A stretch of DNA of 64,000 nt from Phycisphaerales bacterium (GTDB lineage Bacteria > Planctomycetota > Phycisphaerae > UBA1845 > Fen-1342). The stretch spans positions 1 to 64,000 of the forward strand of contig JALHJL010000010.1 in NCBI GenBank assembly GCA_022839625.1, given 5' to 3'. Below, piece by piece: positions 26,828 through 34,489 of the stretch; the stretch's first letter is position 1, and the number at the start of each line of letters is the position of its first letter. The position numbers and the translations under genes are program-made. Under the pieces are notes generated by a model that saw only the letters and a program-made list of their open reading frames with translations, was not told the DNA's origin and searched no databases.

Positions 26828-28000
26828 TCAGCCGCTCGTTCCGCTGCGCCCGGTGACCGCGCGATCCGGTGGGCCGGCCGACTCCTGCCGCAGCGCTTCC
26901 CAGACTTCCGGATGATCGATGGGGCTCAGCGCTTCCCGGTCCACGAAGCTCTTGCCCAGCGGATAGAAGTAGTCCTTCGTGCCCACGCGCACCACCAGTC
27001 CCCGCGGGTGAATCAGGATCAGCGTCCCCTCGTCGAACGGGCTATCGAGGAAGTACTTCGTCGGCGGCTGGTCCCGCTGCTGCTCGTCGTAGACATACGC
27101 GACCGGCTCACCCTCGAGACTCGCCGTCGCCTTGACGAAGATCTGGTCGCGTCCGTCGGGCGGAGGCGGCGGCGGAGGCGGAGGCGGCGCGGGTTGCCGC
27201 TCCGTGTCGGGGGCCGGCTTCGTCGGTTGGTCCGGCACGGACGCGACCCGCGGAGTTTCACGGTGCGGCATGAACAGGTTACGGTCGAAGATCGCGGTGT
27301 ACGCCGCCCGCTCTCTTTGCAGCCGGCCGCCGTCCAGTTCCACGACCTTGTCCGCGGCGGCGTGTTCGAGGTCGCGCAGCTCGGGCAGCACCAGCGTAAT
27401 CGCGGAGACGCTGACCTTGAGCACGGGACCGTCCGGGCCGTAGGTGGGCTCGCGGCGGCTGGTGGGCGGCGGAGTACGTCCGGGTCGTGCAGTCGCTCCG
27501 GGGCGGATGCGGGTCGTGTTGACCTCGCTGATGACGGCCTGGTCGGCGGTGATGCGGACCTTGTCGAGCCGCGCCAGGTAGTCGCGGCAGTAGAAGTCGC
27601 AGAGAAAGCCAACCACCTCCTTGAGCGTCCCGGAAGCGCTGATCGTGAACGGTATGCCCCGCGAGCCGTTCTTGTAAGGAGTGATCGCTCCGGGCGCGAC
27701 CTTGGCGTCGCGCAGCCCGTGCCGCTCCAGCAACTGCTGCATGTCCTCCTGAAAGCGGCGCTGGGCGTCACGGGCGTCGACCCCGAGCGTCCGGGCGGTC
27801 AGCTCCCGCCATTGCGCCTCGACGCTGTCCGCCTGTCGCAGCGCGGTCTGGAGGTTCCGGCTGCGGCGATGCTCATCCGCGATCTGGCTGCGGACGTTCT
27901 GGAACGGGGTGAGCACGGCCCAGCGGACGAGCGTGACGAGCGCCAGCCCGCCCAGCGCCCCGCCGACGCACAGTGCCAGTACCTTTTCCCGTCGCGTCAT
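26828..28000 (-). CDS. PilO/GspM-like plus PilP/GspC-like inner-membrane secretion protein
   Basis: The 390-residue protein has one N-terminal membrane helix (VLALCVGGALGGLALVTLV) and a periplasmic coiled coil with Gln/Arg-rich heptads (about 30-90). A PilO/GspM-type ferredoxin-like domain follows (ITPYKNGSRGIPFTISASGTL, then EVVGFLCDFY). After a run of prolines near residue 280, the C-terminal part (DQIFVKATASLEGEPVAYVYD ... VGTKDYFYPLGKSF) looks like a small beta domain of the PilP/GspC kind. In such machines these proteins link the inner-membrane assembly to the N0/N1 end of the secretin, which fits its place before the secretin gene. The two-in-one reading is my inference. Confidence 0.7.
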   Translation of the reverse strand: MTRREKVLALCVGGALGGLALVTLVRWAVLTPFQNVRSQIADEHRRSRNLQTALRQADSVEAQWRELTARTLGVDARDAQRRFQEDMQQLLERHGLRDAKVAPGAITPYKNGSRGIPFTISASGTLKEVVGFLCDFYCRDYLARLDKVRITADQAVISEVNTTRIRPGATARPGRTPPPTSRREPTYGPDGPVLKVSVSAITLVLPELRDLEHAAADKVVELDGGRLQRERAAYTAIFDRNLFMPHRETPRVASVPDQPTKPAPDTERQPAPPPPPPPPPPDGRDQIFVKATASLEGEPVAYVYDEQQRDQPPTKYFLDSPFDEGTLILIHPRGLVVRVGTKDYFYPLGKSFVDREALSPIDHPEVWEALRQESAGPPDRAVTGRSGTSG

Positions 28001-28021
28001 CCCGCGGCTCCGCGCCTAACA

Positions 28022-28120
28022 GTACGTTGAACGAGGGGACGTGCTCCGCGCCGGCGCGCTTTCGCGGCAGCGCTGCATGGTCTTCTCGCGGTGCGTGTAT
28101 CCTTCTTCAACCGACACCTA
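28022..28120 (-). repeat. Post-stop inverted-repeat element behind the PilM/N-like gene
   Basis: It begins at the stop codon (TAGGTGTC on the minus strand) and is bounded by imperfect arms GTTGAACGAGGGGAC (28026-28040) and GTATCCTTCTTCAAC (28097-28111). The core CTTTCGCGGCAGCGC recurs, inverted, in the element at 33877-33973. It may terminate, attenuate or stabilise mRNA. Confidence 0.6.
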
Positions 28121-29746
28121 ACTCCGGCCCACGTCCCGCAGCCGGTCCTTCCGGTCCTTGGCCCGCTGCGCCGCGTTGTCCCGGAACTCCTGCAACTTCA
28201 ACAACTGGATGGCCACATCGGTCTTGCAGTTGAACTTGGCCGCGCCCGGGACCGCACTGGTGGTCCGCTGCGATGCCTCGTACAGGCGCTCGCCGCTCTC
28301 CGCCTCGCGGGCAATCAGGCTCCTGACCAGATCGTTCGGCACTTGGTAATCGCTGGCGTACAGGTTGCGCAGGGTGATCCCCGGCGTGCGCGACACGGTA
28401 TCGAGAATGATCTCCTGGACCACCATCCGCTCTCCGGGGGTCGCGCCGGCCTCCGCGGCCACACTGATCACGTTCAGCAGCTCGTCGGGCCACACGGCCT
28501 CGGTGGCCCATTCGCGCGTTTCATCGATCAGGTTCAGGACCTCAAGCTGGCCCTGGACCCTGGTCTGCAACTCCCGGTTGGCCTTCCGCAACGTGTTGAG
28601 CTCGTTTCGAAGGCCCTGGTACTTCGTGCCGAGGAGCCCGGCCACCAGGACGAGGACCATTACCGCGGCCAGCACACCCAGCCGCGCCCGCCGCTGAAGC
28701 ACTTCGCGGCTCGAGACCGGGCGCTTGGGGTTCAGGAAGTCCAGCGCGAGGGAGCCTTCGCGGCTCAGGCCCCAGGCCAGCCCGAGGGCCGCGGAGAACG
28801 ACCGCAGCTTCGCCCCCTCGCCGGCCTCCACGGCGAGCGCTTCGGTCGGATCGTACAACGTGACGGGCAGCTCGAACCGCTGGCGCAGGCGGTCCGCAAG
28901 CTGCACCTCGATGCCGGTGCCGCCGGCCACGACGATCTCGTCAATGCGGGCCTCGCTCTCGGTCGCCCGGTACGCCTGGAGCGTGCGCGTGGTCTCGACC
29001 AGCACCTCGTTGACGGCCGCCTCGATGGCCTCGTCGGAGCTTTCCAGGTCGCCTATCTCGGCCAGCGAAATGACGCGCGAGTCTTCCCGGCCCGCGGGGT
29101 CGCTGACCGGCAGGGGCACACTGACGTTGGCGGACCGCGCGAAGGCCAGCGCCGCGCCGCGCATGACGTCGATCTCGGTCGCGCCCGGTCCGACATCAAG
29201 GAAGAGGATGCGCTGGTCGCCCGTGCCCCGCGTCCGCAGAATGCTGATGAGGTTCGCGTACGGCCGCAACCCGATGCGGGCGGGCGTCAAGCCGGCCGCC
29301 TCGCAGGTCAGCCGGACCCGGTTGAGCGTCTCGGTCGTCACCGCGGCCAGGAGCACCTCGGTGGCCAGGCCGTTGGCGTCGCGCCCCATGATGATGAAGT
29401 CGATCGCCGCCGAGTCCACCGAGAACGGCAGTTCCTTGATGGCCTGGAAGCGGATCGCCGCCGCGACCTCGGCGGCCGGCGTGGGCGGCAACGTCAGCCG
29501 ATTGATCACCGCCCGCTCGCGCGGCACATCCACGACGACCGAGCGGTGGCTCAGGCGATGCCGGCGCAGCATGGCGCGGATGAAATCCCCCATCGCTTCC
29601 GGATCGTCCGAGTCGACCGTGTTCGGCACGCGGTGCGAATGGGCATCTTCCAGCACCGTGCGGTTCTTCCCCACCCGCGCCACCACGATGCGCAGCGAAC
29701 GCTTGTCCCAGTCCAGGCACAGCACGCGGCGGCTCAACTTGATCAC
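28118..29746 (-). CDS. PilM-PilN-like fusion (GspL-type) cytoplasmic/inner-membrane secretion protein
   Basis: The 542-residue protein combines an actin-like PilM/GspL cytoplasmic ATP-binding domain (about 1-340: VLCLDWDKRSLRIVVA, ILFLDVGPGATEIDV, DEIVVAGGTGIEVQL) with a membrane helix near 370 (LAAVMVLVLVAGLLG). A PilN-like coiled coil and periplasmic domain follow (LRNELNTLRKANRELQ; FNCKTDVAIQLLKLQEF). In T2SS/T4P machines this arrangement connects the ATPase to the inner-membrane platform. Start GTG 29746 has GAGG nearby and gives the correct N-terminus. It follows gspK by 20 bp and is followed by a post-stop inverted repeat. Planctomycete loci often place PilM-like modules with Gsp pseudopilins, in line with this hybrid. 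Confidence 0.82.
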   Translation of the reverse strand: MIKLSRRVLCLDWDKRSLRIVVARVGKNRTVLEDAHSHRVPNTVDSDDPEAMGDFIRAMLRRHRLSHRSVVVDVPRERAVINRLTLPPTPAAEVAAAIRFQAIKELPFSVDSAAIDFIIMGRDANGLATEVLLAAVTTETLNRVRLTCEAAGLTPARIGLRPYANLISILRTRGTGDQRILFLDVGPGATEIDVMRGAALAFARSANVSVPLPVSDPAGREDSRVISLAEIGDLESSDEAIEAAVNEVLVETTRTLQAYRATESEARIDEIVVAGGTGIEVQLADRLRQRFELPVTLYDPTEALAVEAGEGAKLRSFSAALGLAWGLSREGSLALDFLNPKRPVSSREVLQRRARLGVLAAVMVLVLVAGLLGTKYQGLRNELNTLRKANRELQTRVQGQLEVLNLIDETREWATEAVWPDELLNVISVAAEAGATPGERMVVQEIILDTVSRTPGITLRNLYASDYQVPNDLVRSLIAREAESGERLYEASQRTTSAVPGAAKFNCKTDVAIQLLKLQEFRDNAAQRAKDRKDRLRDVGRS

Positions 29747-29766
29747 GGCCTCGCTTCCTCGCCGAC

Positions 29767-31317
29767 TCAGCGGCCTGACACGATCAGCGTGTCGTCGTCC
29801 ACGGGCCAGGCAAAGCCCAGCCCCGTCAGCTCGCGATGATACAGGATCTGCGCGACCGAGCCACGCAGCTCGATGATCCATTCGTACCGCCGCGCGAGCT
29901 TCGTGTGGTCCCCGTATGCCACGATCTCCACGTGGAACTGGAGCGCCCGGGTGGTCAGCCGGTCCGCGATCAGGGCCAGCGTCCCGGCATCCAACGTCCC
30001 CGACGTCACCAACCAGTCCGGCTCGGCCAACGCTTCCGGCGACAACTCCTGGCGGCGCGCCACAATCGCCTCGGCCGCCCCGGCCGGCATGCCGTCCAGG
30101 GCCGCCAACACCCGCAGCGGCGCCGTGTTCACGTTGATCGGCCCCTCGTACATCTGGCTCCCCGTGCCCTGGGCGAGTGCTCCACCCGGCCCGGTCGGAG
30201 CGCCGGGCGAGGTTGCCGGCTGCTCGGTACCCGGTGTCGTCGCCCCGCGACGCCCTGGCGGCGGAGCGCTGGAGCGGCCAGAGGACTTATCGCCCGCCTC
30301 CGTCTCGTCGGCCCCCGACGGCCACGGCGACTCCGGGAAACTGCCGTCCTCTTCGCCGGGGTACGGGCCTTGTTCCCGTTCTCCTTGCTGTTCCCGTTCG
30401 GTCGATCCGCCGGGCGGCGGTTGTTGCGACGTGGCGCGCGGCTCCCGCGACCAGACGGTGACGAAGGGGGCGATGCCGTGGTTCAGGATTCCATCGCCGT
30501 TGTCGTAATACGGGAACGACAGGTCTCCGTCGTCCTCGTTGGGATCGAGCAGGCCGTTGCGGTTCGTGTCCTCGCCGTACAGCACGGCGGCCGTCCAGCC
30601 CTTGACCTGCAGCAGTTCCTCGAGCGTGTCCAGCGGCCCGTTCTTGGCGACGTACGCCGGCTGAAGGTTCGTGTAGTACTCGTTCTCAGCGCCGCCGGCG
30701 CGTACGTCGTCATCCGCGTCGCGCCAATCCAGCAGGGCGTCGACCAGTTGCTCGGCGTTGCCGACCTGCAATTCCTGCAAGAGCGGGACCAGCAGCCGCG
30801 TGATCTCGTCCTCGCTGGCCGAGTTGAGGTTCAATTTCCCCGCCTCGGGCGTGATGCCGAACCGGAACGTCTGGGGCAGGCCGTCGAGGTTCTGGGCGAC
30901 CACGCTGTAACGCCAGGCCACCGCCGGCTGCCGCGACTCGAGAATGTCCTTGCGCGAGCCCATCTTCCGAACCGGGTCCTCGTCGCGGGCGTAGGTCTCC
31001 GCCCAGACGAGCGCGTGCCGGAAGCGGTCGGGCACGTCGTACCAGACACCCGGGTCGTCCCGGCCGGTGCGCAGGATGGTGATGAGCTCCTCGAGTCCCG
31101 ACTCGGCGGCCAACCGGGCCTGGAGCGCGTCGCGGTGCGCCTGGAGGCCGGCGATCTCGGCGTTGACGAAGAACGTGAAGCCCGCCAGGGTCACGGCCAA
31201 CAGCCCGATCAAGACGAGCACGATCGGGAGGATCAACGCCGGCCGGCGCCGGGCGTTCGCGAGCGGCCGCCCGGTTTTCACGATCGGCCTCCTCGAGTTG
31301 TCGTGCCGGTGCCTCAC
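29767..31317 (-). CDS. gspK: GspK-like minor pseudopilin with long Pro/Gly-rich insert
   Basis: The 516-residue protein has a prepilin-type N-terminus after a basic leader (NARRRPA then LILPIVLVLIGLLAV), lacking Glu at position 5 as is usual for GspK. A helical T2SSK domain follows (LAAESGLEELITILRTG; GKLNLNSASEDEITRLL; LLDWRDADDD with acidic metal-binding residues). The second part (PINVNTAPLRVLAALDG) is the helix-hairpin-helix-like GspK segment. Residues about 290-385 are a Pro/Gly/Ser/Glu-rich linker that makes the protein much longer than the usual 300-350. It starts at GTG 31317 overlapping the gspJ stop. It should cap the pseudopilus tip with GspI and GspJ. Confidence 0.88.
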   Translation of the reverse strand: MRHRHDNSRRPIVKTGRPLANARRRPALILPIVLVLIGLLAVTLAGFTFFVNAEIAGLQAHRDALQARLAAESGLEELITILRTGRDDPGVWYDVPDRFRHALVWAETYARDEDPVRKMGSRKDILESRQPAVAWRYSVVAQNLDGLPQTFRFGITPEAGKLNLNSASEDEITRLLVPLLQELQVGNAEQLVDALLDWRDADDDVRAGGAENEYYTNLQPAYVAKNGPLDTLEELLQVKGWTAAVLYGEDTNRNGLLDPNEDDGDLSFPYYDNGDGILNHGIAPFVTVWSREPRATSQQPPPGGSTEREQQGEREQGPYPGEEDGSFPESPWPSGADETEAGDKSSGRSSAPPPGRRGATTPGTEQPATSPGAPTGPGGALAQGTGSQMYEGPINVNTAPLRVLAALDGMPAGAAEAIVARRQELSPEALAEPDWLVTSGTLDAGTLALIADRLTTRALQFHVEIVAYGDHTKLARRYEWIIELRGSVAQILYHRELTGLGFAWPVDDDTLIVSGR

Positions 31318-32180
31318 TGCTCAGCGCCCTCCTCGGACTCCGCGGGCACGTTGAACTGGTAGATTTCCTTGACCTCATCGCTGAGCCGGTGCAGCCGGCT
31401 GGAAAAAGTCTGGTCGGCCGCGGGCAGGCGCACGACCGTCGCGTAACGGTTCGGGTAGGGCACGTCCGGGCCGAGCGGGTAGCGGTCGAGCGGATAGCTT
31501 TGCAGATCCTGGTCCTCGAGTTCCGCGTTGGTGAGCGAATCAAAGCCGACCGTGACCTGCACGAGTTGCGGCAGCGGGTTGCCCTCGGTCACTTCCCAGG
31601 TGGCGTGCCATTCGACGCCGTCGAAGTACCGGAACTCCAGGTACCCCAGCTCGTGCGACCACAGGTCGCGGCGCACGTATAGCAGGTCCTGGTTCTCGGG
31701 CACCTCTTCCTCCGGAATGTACGGGTTGAGCGCCTCGCGTTCGGTACGCAGGATGCCCCCGACGAGCGGGTCGCCCTCCTCGGTCGTCTCGTCGGGATCG
31801 ATCCACAGCTCATACGTGATCTCGCGGAGGTCATGCGGCAGATGGGGCCGGCCCTCCGCCTGCGTATAGAAAACGTACGCATCCGGCGCGGGGAGCGGCG
31901 CGGTCACAAACGTGAGGCTCCGCCGCTGCCCCGAGAACTGCCGGATGGGGAAGTTCACCTTGTCCACCCCCACGCAGCCGCGCAGCTCGCCCGCCAGGCG
32001 ATTGAGCACCTGCTGCACAAGCTGCGTGCGGTCGGCGGCCCGCCGGGCCACGTCGCGCGCGGCCAGCGTCTGCCAGAAGAAGGTGAGGAGCGCGCCGAGC
32101 AGCAGCGCGATGAGCGTGATCGAGATCAGCACCTCGAGCAGCGTCAGCGCATGCCGACTTGCGGGCCGTGTCCGCCTCAT
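31314..32180 (-). CDS. gspJ: GspJ-like minor pseudopilin
   Basis: The 288-residue protein has a prepilin leader and helix (HA then LTLLEVLISITLIALLLGALL) with Ala11 before the cleavage site and Glu16 at mature position 5. It continues with a mixed alpha/beta globular domain of GspJ length (about 200-290 residues). The EITYELWID block and strand-rich C-terminus fit the J subfamily more than H, and the order H-I-J-K supports the call. Its ATG overlaps the gspI stop by 4 bp. Confidence 0.85.
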   Translation of the reverse strand: MRRTRPASRHALTLLEVLISITLIALLLGALLTFFWQTLAARDVARRAADRTQLVQQVLNRLAGELRGCVGVDKVNFPIRQFSGQRRSLTFVTAPLPAPDAYVFYTQAEGRPHLPHDLREITYELWIDPDETTEEGDPLVGGILRTEREALNPYIPEEEVPENQDLLYVRRDLWSHELGYLEFRYFDGVEWHATWEVTEGNPLPQLVQVTVGFDSLTNAELEDQDLQSYPLDRYPLGPDVPYPNRYATVVRLPAADQTFSSRLHRLSDEVKEIYQFNVPAESEEGAEQ

Positions 32181-33169
32181 CGGCTGCCCCCTTGCAGGCG
32201 CTCGTATTCGTCGCGCATGCGCATCAGGTCCTCGATCGTGTACTCGCCGTTCGGACCCGAGCCGCGCCCGATGTTGACCCCGCCTCCCGCGGGTGGCGGG
32301 GAGGGTGCCGGAGTCCGGCCTGGCCCGCCGGCGACGGGCGCCGGAGCAGGAGCGCGGCCCGGCGTCTGCCCGCCGGCGGCCGGCATGCGCCCCGGAGTGG
32401 GCGGCGGCCGGATGCCCGCTCCGCGCGGGCCTTGCGCGCCACGCACCGCCTCCCCAATCTCACCGGCCAGGTCTCCGGACGAGGCTCCCCCCGTTCCCTC
32501 GGGACCCAGCGGGCTGCCGAACTGCTCCGCCAGGCCGGCCAATTCCGCCGGCAGGCTGCCGCCGGCAATCTGTTGCAGCAGCGGCATCAGCATCGGGAGC
32601 AACTGCATGATCTGGTCGCTCGTGAGCATCGCCATGAGCTGTTGCAGGTCGATCGCGGTCGGATCGAACCCCGGGATGGGGATGGCCTGCCGCAGCTCCT
32701 CGGCCTGTTCCTCGGTCAGGCCGGCCTGTTCCACGAGGTTGATGGTGCTGGGCTTGCCTTTGAAGAATGCCAACTGCCGCAGCACGGTCGCCGTGCTGAT
32801 GCCCGACCGGCTCTCCTGCAACTCCCGGACCGGCTGGTAGAGGACCTGGATCGTGACGAGCTTCAGCTCGTCGGGGCGGTCGCGTTCCAGGGGCTCGGTC
32901 GTCACACGCCAGAAGTAGCCCGGGTATTCCTCGCCGAACAGGTCTTCGACGAGGTCGTCCTCGGCGACGAGGCGTTGCAGCTCGGGGTCGAGCTGCACGA
33001 GCGCGAGGATGCGGTCCGCCAGCAGCGCGGCGCGGAGTTGCTCCTCGGAATAGGAGGTCATGTTCAGCGCGCCCGCGAGCTGCGCGCCCAGCAGCCCCAT
33101 GGCCGCAACGAGCACGGCCAGGGCCACGACGACTTCGAGCAGCAGGGCGGCGGGCCGGCCCGGTCTCAT
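32177..33169 (-). CDS. gspI: GspI-like minor pseudopilin with large C-terminal extension
   Basis: The first 130 residues are a normal minor pseudopilin. A short leader (MRPGRPA) precedes ALLLEVVVALAVLVAAMGLLG with Glu at mature position 5, followed by a globular domain (GYFWRVTTEPLERD). Residues 130-330 are additional: a Met/Leu-rich helical stretch (LMAMLTSDQIMQLLPMLMPLLQQ near 185-205), then a Gly/Pro/Ala-rich low-complexity tail. Typical GspI is about 120 residues. The start ATG 33169 overlaps the gspH stop (ATGA). The extension could be an extra protein-interaction segment. Confidence 0.8.
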   Translation of the reverse strand: MRPGRPAALLLEVVVALAVLVAAMGLLGAQLAGALNMTSYSEEQLRAALLADRILALVQLDPELQRLVAEDDLVEDLFGEEYPGYFWRVTTEPLERDRPDELKLVTIQVLYQPVRELQESRSGISTATVLRQLAFFKGKPSTINLVEQAGLTEEQAEELRQAIPIPGFDPTAIDLQQLMAMLTSDQIMQLLPMLMPLLQQIAGGSLPAELAGLAEQFGSPLGPEGTGGASSGDLAGEIGEAVRGAQGPRGAGIRPPPTPGRMPAAGGQTPGRAPAPAPVAGGPGRTPAPSPPPAGGGVNIGRGSGPNGEYTIEDLMRMRDEYERLQGGSR

Positions 33170-33825
33170 TCGTAGTCCTCCGGGCGGTAGTCGGGTTCCT
33201 CCGGCACGGGCCACGGCTCGGGCCGCTGGAGCTGGTCGGGCGGCACCGGGGGCCAGTCCTCGATCATGACGCTCCCGAGGCGGCCGTCGAGGGTCAGAAG
33301 CAGTCCGAAGCCGCGCGAGTCGCGCAGCACGCAGCGCAGCGAGTTGCTCATGGTGCCGTCGGGTTCGAAGTCGATCTCGACGGGCACGCCGATTTCCTCC
33401 ACCGGCCGCGGCTCGATCTCGGTCTCCGGAAACTCGAGCCGCTCGTTGACGATGCGGATGGGCGGCGGGCCTTCCGGCAGAAGCTGGATGGCCTCGATCC
33501 ACACGTCCTCCAGCAGGAAGGCGGCCCGGGCCCAGGCGACGCGCGGCGTGATGTACAAGTGCGGTGCGTGCAGCGGATGTGCCTGCCGCAGCACGCGCAC
33601 GCTGCCATCGGGCGGAATCTGGATGCGGAAGCGGACGGTCTCGTTCATCGCCTCGGCCCGGCACATCGAGATCAGTGCGTGCAGGCGCTCGGCCGACTCG
33701 CTCAGTTGCTGGCCGCGCGCGATGACGTGAAAGTCCGGCAGTGCGAAGACCGCGAGCACGCCGAGCAGCGCGACGACGAGCAGCAGCTCGAGGAGGGTGA
33801 AGGCGTGAGATACGGATCCGCGCAT
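33166..33825 (-). CDS. gspH: GspH-like pseudopilin
   Basis: The 219-residue protein starts at ATG 33825 with GAGGAG seven bases upstream. The prepilin N-terminus is HA then FTLLELLLVVALLGVLAVFALP, with Glu at mature position 5. A beta-rich domain follows (IPPDGSVRVLRQAH; LRCVLRDSRGFGLLLTLDGRLGSV) as in GspH/FimT proteins. It begins the tightly overlapping unit gspH-I-J-K and is separated from gspG by an inverted-repeat element. Residue -1 is Ala rather than the usual Gly. Confidence 0.85.
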   Translation of the reverse strand: MRGSVSHAFTLLELLLVVALLGVLAVFALPDFHVIARGQQLSESAERLHALISMCRAEAMNETVRFRIQIPPDGSVRVLRQAHPLHAPHLYITPRVAWARAAFLLEDVWIEAIQLLPEGPPPIRIVNERLEFPETEIEPRPVEEIGVPVEIDFEPDGTMSNSLRCVLRDSRGFGLLLTLDGRLGSVMIEDWPPVPPDQLQRPEPWPVPEEPDYRPEDYE

Positions 33826-33876
33826 CGCGGCGCTCCTCGGTAGTCGCGGCACCTCACGCCCGGCGTGCCCGGCCTT

Positions 33877-33973
33877 CCGTCGAAAGAGGGGACCGGCACC
33901 GCGCGCGCACCGCGCGGCGCTGCCGCGAAAGGCCGCCGGCGCGGAGCCAGTCCCCTTTTTCGACGGACACCTA
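33877..33973 (-). repeat. Post-stop inverted-repeat element behind gspG
   Basis: Starting at the gspG stop (TAGGTGTC on the minus strand), arms CCGTCGAAAGAGGGGAC (33877-33893) and GTCCCCTTTTTCGACGG (33950-33966) pair almost perfectly around a GC-rich core sharing GCGCTGCCGCGAAAG with the element at 28022-28120. Confidence 0.7.
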
Positions 33974-34426
33974 GCTGCGCTGCCAGTTCGTGATGTCGTC
34001 CTCGGTGCCCTCCTGGCCGTCGCGGCCGGGACTCGACAGGTCGAACCCCTGTTCGTTGTACTGGCCGGGGCACTTGTAGATCAGGTCGTTGCCCCATTCG
34101 TCCTTGAGGTCGCTGGCCTTCTCGATGTACGGCCCCGCCCACTTCTTCGCCCGGTCTTCATCCGACGGCTTCTCCATGAGGGCCTTCAAACCGCCCTCGT
34201 CGTCCGTCGGGTAATGCCCCATGTGGACCCGGTACATCTTCAGCGCGCCGCCGAGCCCCGAGTCGATCTTGGCCCGCGTGAGGTCCTCGCGTGCGCGTTC
34301 GCCCGTACCGAAGAAGTTCGGCACCACGAAGGCTGCCAGCAGGCCGATGATGACGACCACCATCAGCACTTCCAACAGGGTGAACGCTCGGACGTGAATT
34401 CGGGTTCTGCGCGTGTGGGTCATCAT
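33971..34426 (-). CDS. gspG: Major pseudopilin GspG
   Basis: The 151-residue protein is the clearest Gsp component. A basic leader (MMTHTRRTRIHVRA) precedes FTLLEVLMVVVIIGLLAAFVVP, with Glu at mature position 5. The T2SSG globular domain reads MYRVHMGHYPTDDEGGLKAL ... WAGPYI ... DEWGNDLIYKCPG, with a C-terminal calcium-site-like loop DLSSPGRDGQEGTEDDI. It polymerises into the pseudopilus that pushes substrates through the secretin. ATG 34426 has GGAG at good spacing. A TATAAG box precedes it and a strong hairpin follows its stop, so it may be expressed at a different level from gspH-K. Confidence 0.96.
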   Translation of the reverse strand: MMTHTRRTRIHVRAFTLLEVLMVVVIIGLLAAFVVPNFFGTGERAREDLTRAKIDSGLGGALKMYRVHMGHYPTDDEGGLKALMEKPSDEDRAKKWAGPYIEKASDLKDEWGNDLIYKCPGQYNEQGFDLSSPGRDGQEGTEDDITNWQRS

Positions 34427-34481
34427 CGCCGTCTCCGCTAACCGTTCAGGCTCCCGGCAGGTTGCGCTGCGCGCCGCCTGC

Positions 34482-34487
34482 CTTATA
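34482..34487 (-). promoter_or_regulatory. Candidate -10 box (TATAAG) for gspG
   Basis: AGTATAAGG on the minus strand lies in the 63-bp gap between gspF and gspG, 56 bp before the gspG start. The -35 would fall within the end of gspF and is not clear. Confidence 0.35.
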
Positions 34488-34489
34488 CT

